Assembly: GCF_011947195.1 (NCBI RefSeq)
Contig: NZ_JAATVY010000012.1
Coordinates: forward strand, 1 to 64,000
DNA: 64,000 nucleotides
Source: Planosporangium thailandense
GTDB taxonomy: Bacteria > Actinomycetota > Actinomycetes > Mycobacteriales > Micromonosporaceae
Reading direction: 5' to 3'
A program made the position numbers and the translations under genes. Numbering within the stretch: position 1 is the stretch's first letter; each line of letters begins with the position of its first letter. Positions 26,395 through 36,429 of this stretch are shown here, in pieces. The notes below the pieces were generated by a model that was given only the letters and a program-made list of their open reading frames with translations, did not search any database and had not been told where the DNA came from.

Positions 26395-27537
26395 ATGAAT
26401 CCCCACACCGGTCTGCCCGTTGTCGGCATGGTCGGCGGCGGTCAACTGGCCCGGATGACCCACCAGGCCGCGATCGCGCTCGGCCAGTCGCTCCGGGTCC
26501 TCGCCACCTCGCCAGACGATGGCGCCGCCCTCGTCGCCCATGACGTCGTCATCGGTCACCACACCGACCTCGCCGCGCTGCGCGATTTCGCCAAGGGCTG
26601 CGACGTCGTGACGTTCGACCACGAGCACGTGCCGGGCGAGCACATCCGCGCCCTCGCCGCCGAAGGCTTCACGGTGCTGCCCAGCGCCGACGCCCTGCGG
26701 TACGCCCAGGACAAGCGCGCCATGCGCGAGCGCCTGTCGTCGCTCGGACTCCCCGTTCCGCGCTGGCGCGCGGTCTCGACCCCCGCGGACATCGCCGAGT
26801 TCGCCGCCGAGGTCGGCTGGCCGGTCGTGGCCAAGACCGTGCGCGGCGGGTACGACGGGCGCGGCGTGTGGGTGCTCGGCCCGTCCGATCCGGTCCCCGA
26901 CACGGAATTGATCGTCGAGGAGAAGGTCCCGCTGCGCAGGGAACTCTCCGCCGTGGTCGCGCGGTCGCCGTTCGGCCAGGTCGCGGCGTACCCGGTGGTC
27001 GAGACCGTGCAGCGCGACGGCATCTGTGTGGAGGTGCTGGCACCCGCCCCGGACCTGCCGGAAGACCTGGCCTGCGACGCGACGCGGCTGGCGATCGAGG
27101 TGGCCAACGCGCTCGGCGTGGTGGGCATCCTCGCGGTCGAGCTGTTCGAGACCGCCGACGGTCTGGTCGTCAACGAACTGGCGATGCGTCCGCACAACTC
27201 CGGACACTGGACGATCGAGGGCGCGCGTACCTCCCAGTTCGAACAGCACCTGCGCGCGGTGCTCGACTACCCGCTCGGCGACACCTCGCTGGCCGCTCCG
27301 GTGGTGGTGATGGCCAACGTCCTCGGCGGTACCGAGGGCGGTATGCCGATCGACGAGCGGCTGCACCACCTGTTCGCCGCCGATCCGGGGGCGCGGGTCC
27401 ACCTGTACGGCAAGCAGGTACGTCCCGGCCGCAAGATCGGTCACGTGACGGTGCTCGGCGACGATCTCGACGACGTACGGGCGCGCGCCGCGCGCGCCGC
27501 CCGGTGGCTGACCGAAGGCGGAGATCCGCATGCCTGA
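26395..27537 (+). CDS. purK: 5-(carboxyamino)imidazole ribonucleotide synthase
   Basis: This 380-residue ATP-grasp enzyme carboxylates AIR with bicarbonate and ATP to N5-CAIR in purine synthesis. [11 protein letters not shown] is the N-terminal nucleotide-fold motif, and [16 protein letters not shown] and [18 protein letters not shown] are ATP-grasp signatures. It overlaps purE by eight bases, so the pair is translationally linked, as is usual. Confidence 0.96.
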   Translation: MNPHTGLPVVGMVGGGQLARMTHQAAIALGQSLRVLATSPDDGAALVAHDVVIGHHTDLAALRDFAKGCDVVTFDHEHVPGEHIRALAAEGFTVLPSADALRYAQDKRAMRERLSSLGLPVPRWRAVSTPADIAEFAAEVGWPVVAKTVRGGYDGRGVWVLGPSDPVPDTELIVEEKVPLRRELSAVVARSPFGQVAAYPVVETVQRDGICVEVLAPAPDLPEDLACDATRLAIEVANALGVVGILAVELFETADGLVVNELAMRPHNSGHWTIEGARTSQFEQHLRAVLDYPLGDTSLAAPVVVMANVLGGTEGGMPIDERLHHLFAADPGARVHLYGKQVRPGRKIGHVTVLGDDLDDVRARAARAARWLTEGGDPHA

Positions 27538-28027
27538 CGTGGGCGTGATCATGGGTAGCGACTCGGACTGGCCGGTGATGAAGGCCGCCGCCGAGGCGCT
27601 CACCGAGTTCGGGGTGGCGTTCGAGGCGCACGTCGTCTCCGCGCACCGCACGCCGGAGAAGATGCTCGAGTACGCGCACAGCGCCGCTTCGCGCGGACTT
27701 CGCGTCATCATCGCCGGGGCGGGCGGCGCGGCGCACCTGCCGGGCATGGTGGCCTCGGCGACCCCGCTGCCGGTGATCGGCGTACCGGTGCCGCTGAAGT
27801 ACCTGGACGGCATGGACTCGCTGCTGTCCATCGTGCAGATGCCGGCCGGGGTGCCGGTCGCGACCGTGTCGATCGGCGGTGCCCGCAACGCCGGGCTGCT
27901 CGCCGTGCGGATCCTCGCCGCCTCCGACGAGGCCCTGCGCTCGAAGATGGCCGCGTACCAGGAGGACCTCAAGCGCCTGGTGGCGGAGAAGGACGCGGCA
28001 CTTCAACCCGCGATCTTGGACAGTTGA
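27530..28027 (+). CDS. purE: N5-carboxyaminoimidazole ribonucleotide mutase
   Basis: This 165-residue class I PurE converts N5-CAIR to CAIR. Motifs are [21 protein letters not shown] with the catalytic His, [11 protein letters not shown], and [25 protein letters not shown]. The last codons and the stop lie inside a hairpin repeat (28007-28064) that also supplies the stop codon of the convergent gene, so the extreme C-terminus (ILDS) comes from the repeat. Confidence 0.96.
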   Translation: MPDVGVIMGSDSDWPVMKAAAEALTEFGVAFEAHVVSAHRTPEKMLEYAHSAASRGLRVIIAGAGGAAHLPGMVASATPLPVIGVPVPLKYLDGMDSLLSIVQMPAGVPVATVSIGGARNAGLLAVRILAASDEALRSKMAAYQEDLKRLVAEKDAALQPAILDS

Positions 28028-28064
28028 GCTACCTATAGGTCGCACTGCCGTCCAAGATCTCGGG
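28007..28064. repeat. Hairpin repeat copy 1, spanning two convergent stop codons
   Basis: An imperfect 58-base palindrome: arms GATCTTGGAC (28012-28021) and GTCCAAGATC (28050-28059), outer CCCG/CGGG pairing and a central ACCTATAGGT (28031-28040). It is the same element as 29077-29132 but with several stem mismatches. It contains the stop of purE and the stop of the leftward DUF559 gene, and probably acts as a bidirectional terminator. Confidence 0.8.
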
Positions 28065-29013
28065 AGGTGGGGCGCCAACCGGCCGCACGTAGCGCCGCTC
28101 GCACCTGGGCGACCACCGCCTCGGGTTCGCTCCGTATCGCCCAGGATGGGAAGCGGAGCACCCGGTCGCCCGCCACCCAGAGCGCGTTCTGGCGTCGCAT
28201 GTCGGCCCAGTACGCCCGTACGTCCACGTGCTGGCCGCCGTCTATCTCGACGTGCAGGCGCCACTCGTCGTAGTAACCGTCCAGGTACCGCGTGCGTCCA
28301 CCACTGTCCCGGCGCCGTACCTGTAGACGCGGCACCGGCAGCCGGGCGCGGCGCAGCAGGCGTACGAACTCCGCCTCGGGCAACGAGTGGGCGCCGCCGA
28401 GCGCGTCCGTGGCCGCCTCGGCGATGAGCGCCCGCCGGCGGGCCCGCGGCATCCGCTTGAGAACGAGATGGATGTCGTCGCCTGCGACCAGGCGCTGCTG
28501 GAACCCGGCGGCGATGATCGCCCTGGCCTGGGCGTCGGTGTCGGTCCAGGAGGCGGCGTCGACCAGGGAGCGGGCGTTGCCGGTGTGGGGCGGACGGGCC
28601 CGGTCGCACAGGTCGGTCGCCGGCAGCAGCGTGCTCCGGTGGACGACGACGCCGCGCGGTGCGTGGCGCTCCCGGCAGTCGGCCGGAATGAGCACGTGGA
28701 TCCGGTCGTCGGGAAAGCCGCGCAGGCCACACCGTTCGGCGGCGGTCGAGCCGGCGAGGACCGCGCCCGATCCGACGCCGAGCACGGCGACCCACAACGA
28801 TTGATCGCGGGTGAGTGGCCCGTTGTGCGCCACGTACGCCGCCGGGTGCGGGTGCTGCCACCGGCCAGCGGCTATGTACTGGTCGAGCGCACCGCGGCTG
28901 AGATGCCGGAGCGCCTGTTCACGGCTCACCGCACCGTGCTGACTCCACAGCACCTGTTCCAACTCGCTGGCCTCGTCGAGCCACCGTCCGGGCTCCCGGT
29001 CGCGCCACAACAT
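28033..29013 (-). CDS. DUF559 (Vsr-like) protein with N-terminal AbiEi-like region
   Basis: A 326-residue protein. The N-terminal part ([20 protein letters not shown]) resembles the winged helix of AbiEi-type antitoxin-like proteins. The C-terminal 100 residues have the DUF559/very-short-patch-repair nuclease-like core: [21 protein letters not shown], then [22 protein letters not shown]. Asp and Glu in YLDGYY...HVEIDG fit a PD-(D/E)XK site. Such genes are frequent in actinomycetes, with unknown function. It is flanked on both sides by copies of the same hairpin repeat, as a cassette would be. Confidence 0.75.
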   Translation of the reverse strand: MLWRDREPGRWLDEASELEQVLWSQHGAVSREQALRHLSRGALDQYIAAGRWQHPHPAAYVAHNGPLTRDQSLWVAVLGVGSGAVLAGSTAAERCGLRGFPDDRIHVLIPADCRERHAPRGVVVHRSTLLPATDLCDRARPPHTGNARSLVDAASWTDTDAQARAIIAAGFQQRLVAGDDIHLVLKRMPRARRRALIAEAATDALGGAHSLPEAEFVRLLRRARLPVPRLQVRRRDSGGRTRYLDGYYDEWRLHVEIDGGQHVDVRAYWADMRRQNALWVAGDRVLRFPSWAIRSEPEAVVAQVRAALRAAGWRPTSRDLGRQCDL

Positions 29014-29076
29014 GGACCGATCCTGGCGACCGATACCTCACGCCCGCTGTCCCTGTGGATAACTCCGGCCGCCTCT

Positions 29077-29132
29077 CCGCGATCTTGGACAGTTGTGCCA
29101 CCTATAGGTCGCACAACTGTCCAAGATCGCGG
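29077..29132. repeat. Hairpin repeat copy 2, perfect 22-bp arms
   Basis: Arms at 29077-29098 and 29111-29132 are perfect reverse complements and enclose ACCTATAGGT. The whole 56 bases are a palindrome with only one mismatched central pair. It lies five bases after the stop of the giant membrane-protein gene and upstream of the DUF559 gene start, and could terminate the former. Confidence 0.88.
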
Positions 29133-29136
29133 AACG

Positions 29137-32100
29137 TTACCGCAGGCGGTTCAGCGCTCCGCGCAGTCTCGACACGTTCCGGCGGCGCTTCTCGTACGTG
29201 GCACCCAGCCCGATCAGCAGCGCACCCGCCGCGCCGAAGAGCATGAGCAGTACCCACCATGGCAGCATCGCGGACAGCCGGAGCAGTTCGTGCAGCGTCG
29301 CCGTGGCGGTGACCACGCTGCCCACCACGACCGGCGCCTTCTGCCGGCGTACGCTGCCGACCGCCAGCGTCAGCACCCCGGCGACGATCACGAGTACCCG
29401 CCGCAGCGGCGCGGTGTCCGTCATCAGCACGAGGGCGATGCTGGGCAGGAAGCCGGCGATCAGCGCCGGCCCGTACGCCAGCCAACTGCCCAGGTCGGGC
29501 CGGCGCTGCAGTTCGAGGACGCCGACGAGCAGGGCGAACACGGCGAACGGCAGGCTGTACGCCTCGGGCAGCGCGACCCGGCCGGTGCTCATCAGCAGCC
29601 AGACCCCGATGACCTCGGCCGCCGCGGCGCTGAAGATCAGAAGTTGCCGGTACTTCTCCGGACGGTTGGGCCGGCTCGCGGCCAGGCCGAGGATCGCCCC
29701 GAGCGCGGTGCAGGCGAGCGCGGTGTAGCGGAGCGCCCCGGCGGTCAGGATCAGCGCGCCGCCCATGCCGAGGTACGCGCTCGCCTCGATGATCATGATC
29801 TCGATCTCGGTCGATACCGTCGGGTGCCACCTCGGCAGGGTCGCCGCGATCGCGATGGCCACCGCACACACCCCGAGCAGCGGGAAGGTCGCCCAGCGGG
29901 GCGGGTACCCGGAGGCGAGGCTCGCCGCGACGGCGAGCAGTTGCGCGGCGCCGACGGCGACGTACCAGCCGAGGATGCGGGCGAGCGGGTACCGGCCCCA
30001 GACCGCGGCGACGGCCCCGACGACGACGGAGCCGGCGAGCGCCTGGATCGTCATCGAACGCGTCGCGAGGCTGCCCAACTGCCCGGCGAACGTGGCGAGG
30101 ACGGCGAGGGCGAACACCAGCCGGCGGGCCAGTCGCAGCCGGCCGTTCGCCACGCTGTCCGGGTCGGGCGGCACGGTCAGCGCCAGGCTCAACCCGCACA
30201 GCGTCGTCACCAGCAGCGCGAACCCCGCCTGCAGCGAGCCGTGGCCGGTGCCGGCCGGGACGAGCAGCATCGTCAGGCCGATGCCGGGTACGACGACCGC
30301 CACGGTCCGGTTGGCCATGGTGCCCCGCGAGCCGCCGAGGCCGATTGCGGCGAGCGCGGCCGCGAACGTCAACACCGCCATGGCGATGACGTCGGTGCCG
30401 TGCGCCTTCCAGCCGTTGAACGGGGACAGGTCGCCCGACTCGCTCAGCGTCGACCGCCACGGGTGCAGGGCGAAGTGGTACGGGCCGAACAGCGCCGCCA
30501 CCAGGGGCAGCGCGACGGAGGCGATGGCGATCACGGCCGGGATGGCGCTCGCCGCCGCCGCGCCCGCCCCGAAGCCCGTGTCCTGGCTCGCGGGTCGCCA
30601 GCGGCGGATCGCGAACCAGCCCCGGCCCGGGATCCACCGGTCGAGCTGCCAGCCCCGGCCGGGGCTCCAGTCCTCCACCGGCTGCCAGCCGTCCTCCGGC
30701 CGCCAGCCGACCCGGCGGACCGCGGCGACCCGCAGCAGTTCGGCGAGGACGCCCAGCAGGGCGCCGGTCGCGCCGTACACGCCCACCGGGAGGCGGTGCG
30801 GCAGCGCGGCGAGCGCGATGACGCTGCTGGCGATGCCGATGGCGGCCGTCACGAACGGCAGGAAGCCGGGCGTGCGCCAGCAGGTCAGCCCCGCCACGGT
30901 CAGCGCGAGGCTGAGGGCGGCGAGCGCGCTGACGAGGACCACCGGCGCCGGGCGGTAGGCGCCCGCCGCGACGGCGGCGGCCGCGCCGGTCAGCGACAGG
31001 ACCGCTGCGGCGCTCGCGCCACCACCGACGGGTACGAGGTGGGAGCGGCGGACCCGGGCGGTCGGGGTACGGGCCTCGGCGAGGAGCACCCCGGCGAGCG
31101 CGGCGACGGCAACGCCGACGAACGTGAGGCTCACCAGCGCCGCGGCGGTCGCCGCCGGCCTGGTCAGGCTGGCGGCGACGGTGTAGAGGGCGACGGCCGC
31201 GGCCACCGCCGAGCGGATGTACGCCACCCGTGGCAGGTCGGCGAGGCACCCGCTGACGCCCAGCGCGACGACGGTCAGCAGACCGATCACGATCGGCGAC
31301 CACCAGGTCAGGCCGAACGCGACCGGCGCGGCCACGGCGGCGAGCGCGACCGCGACGGCGACCACGCCGTCGCGGGGCCATACGGCGGCGGCGGTGCCCT
31401 GACGGCGCGGGCTCGGTACGACGATCACCGCGGCCAGCGCGATCAGCAGCAGCGCCACCGGCGGCTGCCAGCCGTACAGGTCGTACTGCTCGGCGGTGCG
31501 CAGCCAGGCCGGGCCGAGCGCGGCGTGCCAGACCGGGGTCGCGGCGTCGATCACGCCGGCGCCGGCGCCGACCGCCGCCACCCCGCTGGCCACCGTGATG
31601 ACCGCGCCGATGAGCAGTTCGCCGGTGATGGGCCCGCGCCGCTGCCGTGGCGGCATCGAGCGCACGACGATCGCGACGGACAGGACGAGGACGGCGGTCG
31701 TGACCAGCCCGATGCCGGGGACGGCGAGGGCGAGTACCCGGGCCAGGGCCGCGGTGGCGCTCGCGGTGACCGCGGCCGCGGCGAGGTCCCGGCCGTCGAG
31801 ATCCTGGCCGAACACGCCCCGGCTGCCGAGCGACGGAGCTTTCCACAGCAGGACCGAACTGGCGGCCAGCAGCGCGCTGACCGCCATGTCGACGACCGTC
31901 GTACCGTGCGCGACGAGCGACCCGAGCGCGACCGCGAACGCCCCCAGCGACGTGCCGAGCAGCAGCGGGCGGCTGTTCGGCCGGCCCGCCAGCATCCGGA
32001 TCGCCGCGTACCCGAGGGTGCCCGACACGGCGACGAACCCGCCGGCGAGGACGAACGACGCGCCGGCGCTGGGGATGACCGATTCGCGTACGAGCGCGTC

Positions 32101-34572
32101 GAAGCCGGCGCAGACCGCGCCGGGCAGCGCGAACGCCGCGCCGCCAGCGGCCCAGTCCCCGACGCGCTGCCCGGCCAGCTCCGCCTCGGGGTCGGTACGG
32201 GGTGGGCGCAGCGTCGCGATCGTGAACCCGCCGAGCGTGAGGGCGGCGAGGGTCAGCGCGGTGACCGCCGGGTGGGTGAGGCTGGCGAGCGTGGCGTACC
32301 CGCCGAGCGCCCCCGCGGCGGCCACGAAACCGTTGGCGCTGTCCTCGTCGCGCGCGGTCAGCCCGCCGGCCCCGAACGCGATCGCGGCCAGCGCGAGGAC
32401 GCCGGGCGTGGCTTCCCAACCGAGGTGCCATGCGGCGGGCAGGGTGAGGAGCGTGAGGACACCGCCGGCGAGCGCGGCGTTGGTGCGGATCGCGCCGCGC
32501 AGGGCCAGCGCGACGGCGAGCGTGAGCAGCGCGCCGGCGAGGACCAGCTGCCATCCCGAGGGGCCGGCGGCGGCGGCGATCCGGCCGGCGTACCGGGACA
32601 GGTCGGCGCGCCACCAGGGCCGCGCTGCCTGGATGGGCGCGGCGATCGCCGGACCGGCCTTGCCGATCAGCACCAGTGCGGTGACGGCGGCGGCGGCACC
32701 GCCCGCCAGCCGTGGCCCGTACCGCGCGCGCTCGGGCAGCAGCGGCACGATGACGGCGGCGGCCGCCACCGCGAGGGAGGCGAACAGCAGGCCCCGGCCG
32801 GGCAGCGTGATCATGCCGACCCGGGTGACGGCGCCGATGACCGCGAGCGTGGCCAGCGCTCCGGTGAGGTCGGGCAGCGGGTTGCGCCGCCACGCCAGCG
32901 CGCCGGCGAGGCCGATGCCCGCGGCGAGGAGCAGCACGAGCGCCGCGCGTACCGCCGGGGCGAGCGCGGTGGTGCTCATCAGGGCGGCGCTCGCGTACGC
33001 GAGGGAGGCCCCGTACGCGAGCGTGAACAGTACCCACGTCGCGTCCCGCAGGATGGCCGGCGCTTCCGGGGGCTGCGCCGCGGCGGTCGGGGAGAGCCGG
33101 GGCCGGACCGGCTGCGGGCGTACCCGCGCGGGCCGTTCGCGCCGCTCGGCGAAGCCGGCCGGGGTCTTGACGTCGTCGGGCTCCTCGGGTGCGCTCTCCG
33201 GCCGTACCGGTGGCGCGGTCGGGTCGAGCGGTTCCGGTTCCGGCTCCGGCGCGGGGCGGCGGGAGACGCGCAGGTTTACCGGCGTCACGAACCCGGCCAG
33301 CGCGGCGAAGCGCCCCGGGCGGGTCAGGCTGATGCCCAGCGCCAGGTCGAGTGCGGCGACCCCGGCGAGGGCGAGCCCCCAGCCGGTGGGGCCGTGGATC
33401 CACTCGTACCCGAGCAGCGGCAGCACCGGCTGTAGCACTCCGACGGTGGCGTAGCGCGGGGCGATGAGGTGGCTGGCGCCCCGGTAGGCGGTGGCGATGA
33501 GGGCCGTCGCCAGGCACACGAAGCCGAAGTAGACCGGGGTGGGTAGCAGGGATGCGCCGAGCAGCCCCAGCGACCAGGCCACGTACCCGTCGAGGAGGAC
33601 CATGAGCAGCCCGACGGAGGCCAGGGTCTCGGCGGTGGCGACGAGACCGCGACGGGCCAGCTGTACGGGCAGCATGAGCAGGATCGCCGTGGCCAGCGTC
33701 AGCAGCGCGACGCGGGCCGGCGCGCCGAGGCCGCCGGATCCGAAGACGGCGAGCACCACGGCCGCGCCGGCCAGCAGCAGGCCACCGACGACCAGGACGG
33801 CGCTCTGGGAGGTGGCGGTGCTGGTCTCCGCGCCGCCGAGCCGACCGGGTGCGGTGGTGGGTGGGCGGGGGCGTTTGGGCGCGCGGACCCGGGCCTGCGG
33901 CTGCGCCTGGGCCAGCACGCCGGGCAGCCGGGCGGCGATGGCCGGTGGGAGGTCGCCGGGGCGGCGGGGCGGGTGACCGCCACCCGACGCGCGGGGGCGG
34001 GAGGGCGGCGCTCCGCCGGGCGGCGTCCCGGCGGACGGAGGCGGCTGCGGAGGCGTCTGCGGTGGCGTTCGGGCGGACGGAGGTTTCCGCGGCGGCGGTG
34101 GTGTCCACGGTGACGAGGGCTGGTCCGGTCGGGTGGAGGTCCGCTGTGGACTCTCGGTCGTCGGCGCCTCGGTGACCGGCGCCTCGGCAGCCGCCGGACC
34201 CGGCTCCGGCGGGTATCCGGCGCCGTACGAGGTGGGCGCGGGTGGCGGCGGGGCGGCCGTCGGTGCGCGCTCGCCACGGCGGGCGAACCGGCCGCGCAGC
34301 GACCGCGTCGAGCCCCGCCCGCCGGACTCCCGGTCGAACTTCTCGCGTACCAGCCGGGCGAGCGAGTCGCGCTGCGCGGAGGCGTGTGCGAGCTGAGCCT
34401 TCAGCTGCAGTTGGTCCTTTTCGTACTGCCGCTTCTTGGCCTCGAGCGCGGCCACGGTCCGCTTGAACAGGGCCAGCGCGGCGACGTCCCGGTCATACGG
34501 GCGGCCGCAACCGCGGCACCCGTCTTCGCGTGTCACCGTGCCGCCGCAGACCGGACACTGATAGGTGTCCAC
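29137..34572 (-). CDS. Giant polytopic membrane protein with zinc ribbon and coiled coil
   Basis: An 1811-residue protein. It begins with a zinc ribbon (C6xxC9 and C19xxC22), then a coiled coil (about residues 35-75, LEAKKRQYEKDQLQLKAQLA), and a Pro-rich linker with PPPPRKPPSARTPP-like runs (100-230). Some 1550 residues consisting almost wholly of hydrophobic helices with short loops follow, several dozen spans. I know no defined function; similar large SCO-type actinobacterial membrane proteins exist. The third-position G+C pattern and helix periodicity favour this frame over the long open frames on the other strand and in a shifted frame. Confidence 0.8.
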   Translation of the reverse strand: MDTYQCPVCGGTVTREDGCRGCGRPYDRDVAALALFKRTVAALEAKKRQYEKDQLQLKAQLAHASAQRDSLARLVREKFDRESGGRGSTRSLRGRFARRGERAPTAAPPPPAPTSYGAGYPPEPGPAAAEAPVTEAPTTESPQRTSTRPDQPSSPWTPPPPRKPPSARTPPQTPPQPPPSAGTPPGGAPPSRPRASGGGHPPRRPGDLPPAIAARLPGVLAQAQPQARVRAPKRPRPPTTAPGRLGGAETSTATSQSAVLVVGGLLLAGAAVVLAVFGSGGLGAPARVALLTLATAILLMLPVQLARRGLVATAETLASVGLLMVLLDGYVAWSLGLLGASLLPTPVYFGFVCLATALIATAYRGASHLIAPRYATVGVLQPVLPLLGYEWIHGPTGWGLALAGVAALDLALGISLTRPGRFAALAGFVTPVNLRVSRRPAPEPEPEPLDPTAPPVRPESAPEEPDDVKTPAGFAERRERPARVRPQPVRPRLSPTAAAQPPEAPAILRDATWVLFTLAYGASLAYASAALMSTTALAPAVRAALVLLLAAGIGLAGALAWRRNPLPDLTGALATLAVIGAVTRVGMITLPGRGLLFASLAVAAAAVIVPLLPERARYGPRLAGGAAAAVTALVLIGKAGPAIAAPIQAARPWWRADLSRYAGRIAAAAGPSGWQLVLAGALLTLAVALALRGAIRTNAALAGGVLTLLTLPAAWHLGWEATPGVLALAAIAFGAGGLTARDEDSANGFVAAAGALGGYATLASLTHPAVTALTLAALTLGGFTIATLRPPRTDPEAELAGQRVGDWAAGGAAFALPGAVCAGFDALVRESVIPSAGASFVLAGGFVAVSGTLGYAAIRMLAGRPNSRPLLLGTSLGAFAVALGSLVAHGTTVVDMAVSALLAASSVLLWKAPSLGSRGVFGQDLDGRDLAAAAVTASATAALARVLALAVPGIGLVTTAVLVLSVAIVVRSMPPRQRRGPITGELLIGAVITVASGVAAVGAGAGVIDAATPVWHAALGPAWLRTAEQYDLYGWQPPVALLLIALAAVIVVPSPRRQGTAAAVWPRDGVVAVAVALAAVAAPVAFGLTWWSPIVIGLLTVVALGVSGCLADLPRVAYIRSAVAAAVALYTVAASLTRPAATAAALVSLTFVGVAVAALAGVLLAEARTPTARVRRSHLVPVGGGASAAAVLSLTGAAAAVAAGAYRPAPVVLVSALAALSLALTVAGLTCWRTPGFLPFVTAAIGIASSVIALAALPHRLPVGVYGATGALLGVLAELLRVAAVRRVGWRPEDGWQPVEDWSPGRGWQLDRWIPGRGWFAIRRWRPASQDTGFGAGAAAASAIPAVIAIASVALPLVAALFGPYHFALHPWRSTLSESGDLSPFNGWKAHGTDVIAMAVLTFAAALAAIGLGGSRGTMANRTVAVVVPGIGLTMLLVPAGTGHGSLQAGFALLVTTLCGLSLALTVPPDPDSVANGRLRLARRLVFALAVLATFAGQLGSLATRSMTIQALAGSVVVGAVAAVWGRYPLARILGWYVAVGAAQLLAVAASLASGYPPRWATFPLLGVCAVAIAIAATLPRWHPTVSTEIEIMIIEASAYLGMGGALILTAGALRYTALACTALGAILGLAASRPNRPEKYRQLLIFSAAAAEVIGVWLLMSTGRVALPEAYSLPFAVFALLVGVLELQRRPDLGSWLAYGPALIAGFLPSIALVLMTDTAPLRRVLVIVAGVLTLAVGSVRRQKAPVVVGSVVTATATLHELLRLSAMLPWWVLLMLFGAAGALLIGLGATYEKRRRNVSRLRGALNRLR

Positions 34573-34651
34573 GCCGCTCCCTCCCGCCCGGGGGGTGTTC
34601 GTACACCCGACGCCTCTAGGCGAGTTTCCCGTACGCGGGGCCCTGACAGGA

Positions 34652-34683
34652 AGGTTCGGCGGAGGTTCGGCGGAGGTTCGGCG
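34652..34683. repeat. 11-bp tandem repeat, three copies
   Basis: AGGTTCGGCGG is repeated at 34652, 34663 and 34674, with the last base changed in the third copy. The 11-base period is close to one helical turn. It lies in the 184-base spacer upstream of the giant membrane-protein gene; nothing else was recognised there. Confidence 0.75.
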
Positions 34684-34756
34684 CGCTTCGGTTACCGCGC
34701 GGTTCGCGAGGTTTCCGCGAGTGTCCCCGCTGACCTGCGCGAATACCGCGTGGCGG

Positions 34757-36181
34757 TCAGGAGAGGACCGGGCGGCCCATTCCGCGGTACTCCCATCCGG
34801 CGGCGGTCCACAGCGCGGGATCGAGGCAGTTGCGGCCGTCGATGATCCGGCGACCGGCGACGAGCTCGCCGAGGGTCTGCGGATCCGCGCTGCGGAACTC
34901 CTCCCACTCGGTGAGGACGCAGACCAGTTCGGCGCCCGTGACCGCCTCGGTCAGGGCCTTGGCGTACGAGACGTCGGAGACCTCGCGCTTGGCGTTCTCC
35001 ATGCCCTCCGGGTCGTACACCGTGACCAGCGCGCCGCTGCGGGCGAGCTTACGGATGACGGACAGGGCGGGGGAGTCGCGGACGTCGTCGGAGTTTGGCT
35101 TGAAGGCGGCGCCGAGGACGGCGACCCGTACGCCGGACAGGTCGGGGCCGGCCGGCCCGTACGGCCGCTCCAGCAGTTCGGCGGCGAGCTGGACGACCCG
35201 CTGGCGGCGGCGCTGGTTGATCAGGTCGACCTCGTGCAGGAACCGCAGTGCCTCGCCGACGCCGAGCTCCTGGGCGCGGGCCTGGAACGCGCGGATGTCC
35301 TTGGGCAGGCAGCCGCCGCCGAACCCGACGCCGGCGCGCAGGAACTTGTTGCCGATGCGGGAGTCGTAGCCGATCGCGCGGGCGAGCAGCGTGACGTCGG
35401 CGCCGGAAGCCTCGCAGACCTCGGCCATGGCGTTGATGAACGAGATCTTGGTGGCGAGGAACGCGTTGGCGGCGACCTTGACCAGCTCGGCGGTGGCGAA
35501 GTCGGTGACGACGACCGGCACCTCGCGGTCCTCGGTGACCGCCAGGTCGAACACGCCCTTGTGGGCGGCGTAGAGCATGGCGTTGGCCCACTCGCTCTTG
35601 ACGCCGAGGATGATGCGGTTGGGGCGCAGCACGTCCTCCACCGCGTACCCCTCCTGGAGGAACTCCGGGCTCCACGCGACCTCGACGCCGGCGTCGGCGG
35701 GCGCGTGGCGGCGGACCAGCTGCTCGATCCACTCGGCGGTGCCGACCGGCACGGTCGACTTGCCGACGATGAGCGACTTCCGCGTCAGGTGCGGTGCGAG
35801 GTTGGTCACAGCGCTCTCGACATACGAGAGGTCGGCGGCCATGCCGTCCGCGCGCTGCGGCGTGCCCACGCAGATGAAGTGCACGTCGCCGAACGCGGCG
35901 ACCTCCTCGTAGGAGGTGGAGAAGCGCAGCTTGCCCGAGGCGAGGTTCTTGCGCAGCAGCTCGTCGAGGCCGGGCTCGTGGAACGGGACCTGACCCTCCG
36001 ACAGCATCGCGATCTTGGCTTCGTCGACGTCGAAGCCGAGGACCTCGTACCCCAGTTCGGCGAAGCAGATCGCGTACGTCGCGCCGAGGTAGCCGGTGCC
36101 GAGGAAGGTCAGCCGCGGTCGAGCGGCGCCCGACGGTGGGGTCACAGCTGCGGGCGTCGTACTGGGGTAAGGGATGGTCAC
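34757..36181 (-). CDS. UDP-glucose 6-dehydrogenase
   Basis: This 474-residue enzyme of the UDP-glucose/GDP-mannose dehydrogenase family oxidises UDP-glucose to UDP-glucuronate for cell-surface polymers. An N-terminal NAD fold (LTFLGTGYLGATYAICFAELGYEVLG) starts near residue 24. STVPVGT and SPEFLQEGYAVEDVLRPNRIILG are family signatures, and the catalytic Cys 291 is in GFGGGCLPKD. The C-terminal domain has GAAFKPNSDDVRDSP. A GTG start follows GGAGA. It is divergent from the acyl-CoA dehydrogenase across 248 bases of comparatively A+T-rich spacer. Confidence 0.94.
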   Translation of the reverse strand: MTIPYPSTTPAAVTPPSGAARPRLTFLGTGYLGATYAICFAELGYEVLGFDVDEAKIAMLSEGQVPFHEPGLDELLRKNLASGKLRFSTSYEEVAAFGDVHFICVGTPQRADGMAADLSYVESAVTNLAPHLTRKSLIVGKSTVPVGTAEWIEQLVRRHAPADAGVEVAWSPEFLQEGYAVEDVLRPNRIILGVKSEWANAMLYAAHKGVFDLAVTEDREVPVVVTDFATAELVKVAANAFLATKISFINAMAEVCEASGADVTLLARAIGYDSRIGNKFLRAGVGFGGGCLPKDIRAFQARAQELGVGEALRFLHEVDLINQRRRQRVVQLAAELLERPYGPAGPDLSGVRVAVLGAAFKPNSDDVRDSPALSVIRKLARSGALVTVYDPEGMENAKREVSDVSYAKALTEAVTGAELVCVLTEWEEFRSADPQTLGELVAGRRIIDGRNCLDPALWTAAGWEYRGMGRPVLS

Positions 36182-36429
36182 GCCAGGTCTCCGGTCAGTG
36201 TGAGGAGCGCCGACGCACGGGGGGTAGGTGCTGTGCGCTCGTTGTCAATATATCGGAGCAATACCAGGGCAAACGTCGCCAATGCTGCGTCAACCGCCAC
36301 AGGGCAGCTGCGGAACCCAACCTGGACACCGCTCGGCGAGGATAATCCCAACTCACCGACCGCGCCGGAAGCCCGGTGTTACTCGCCGGTATCCTGTCAG
36401 CCGCTCACGTCGTTTCGGGAGGGCTGGCC

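Noticed and set aside
28387-33435. A 1682-codon open frame on the + strand opposite the giant membrane protein
   Set aside because: It is Arg/Gly/Pro/Asp-rich low-complexity translation typical of antisense frames in GC-rich genes, with no domain and no ribosome site. The opposite frame has regular hydrophobic helices.
29102-34108. A 1668-codon shifted frame on the - strand inside the same gene
   Set aside because: The composition is almost entirely Arg, Gly, Ala and Pro with no hydrophobic periodicity. It is a shadow of the 1811-residue frame.
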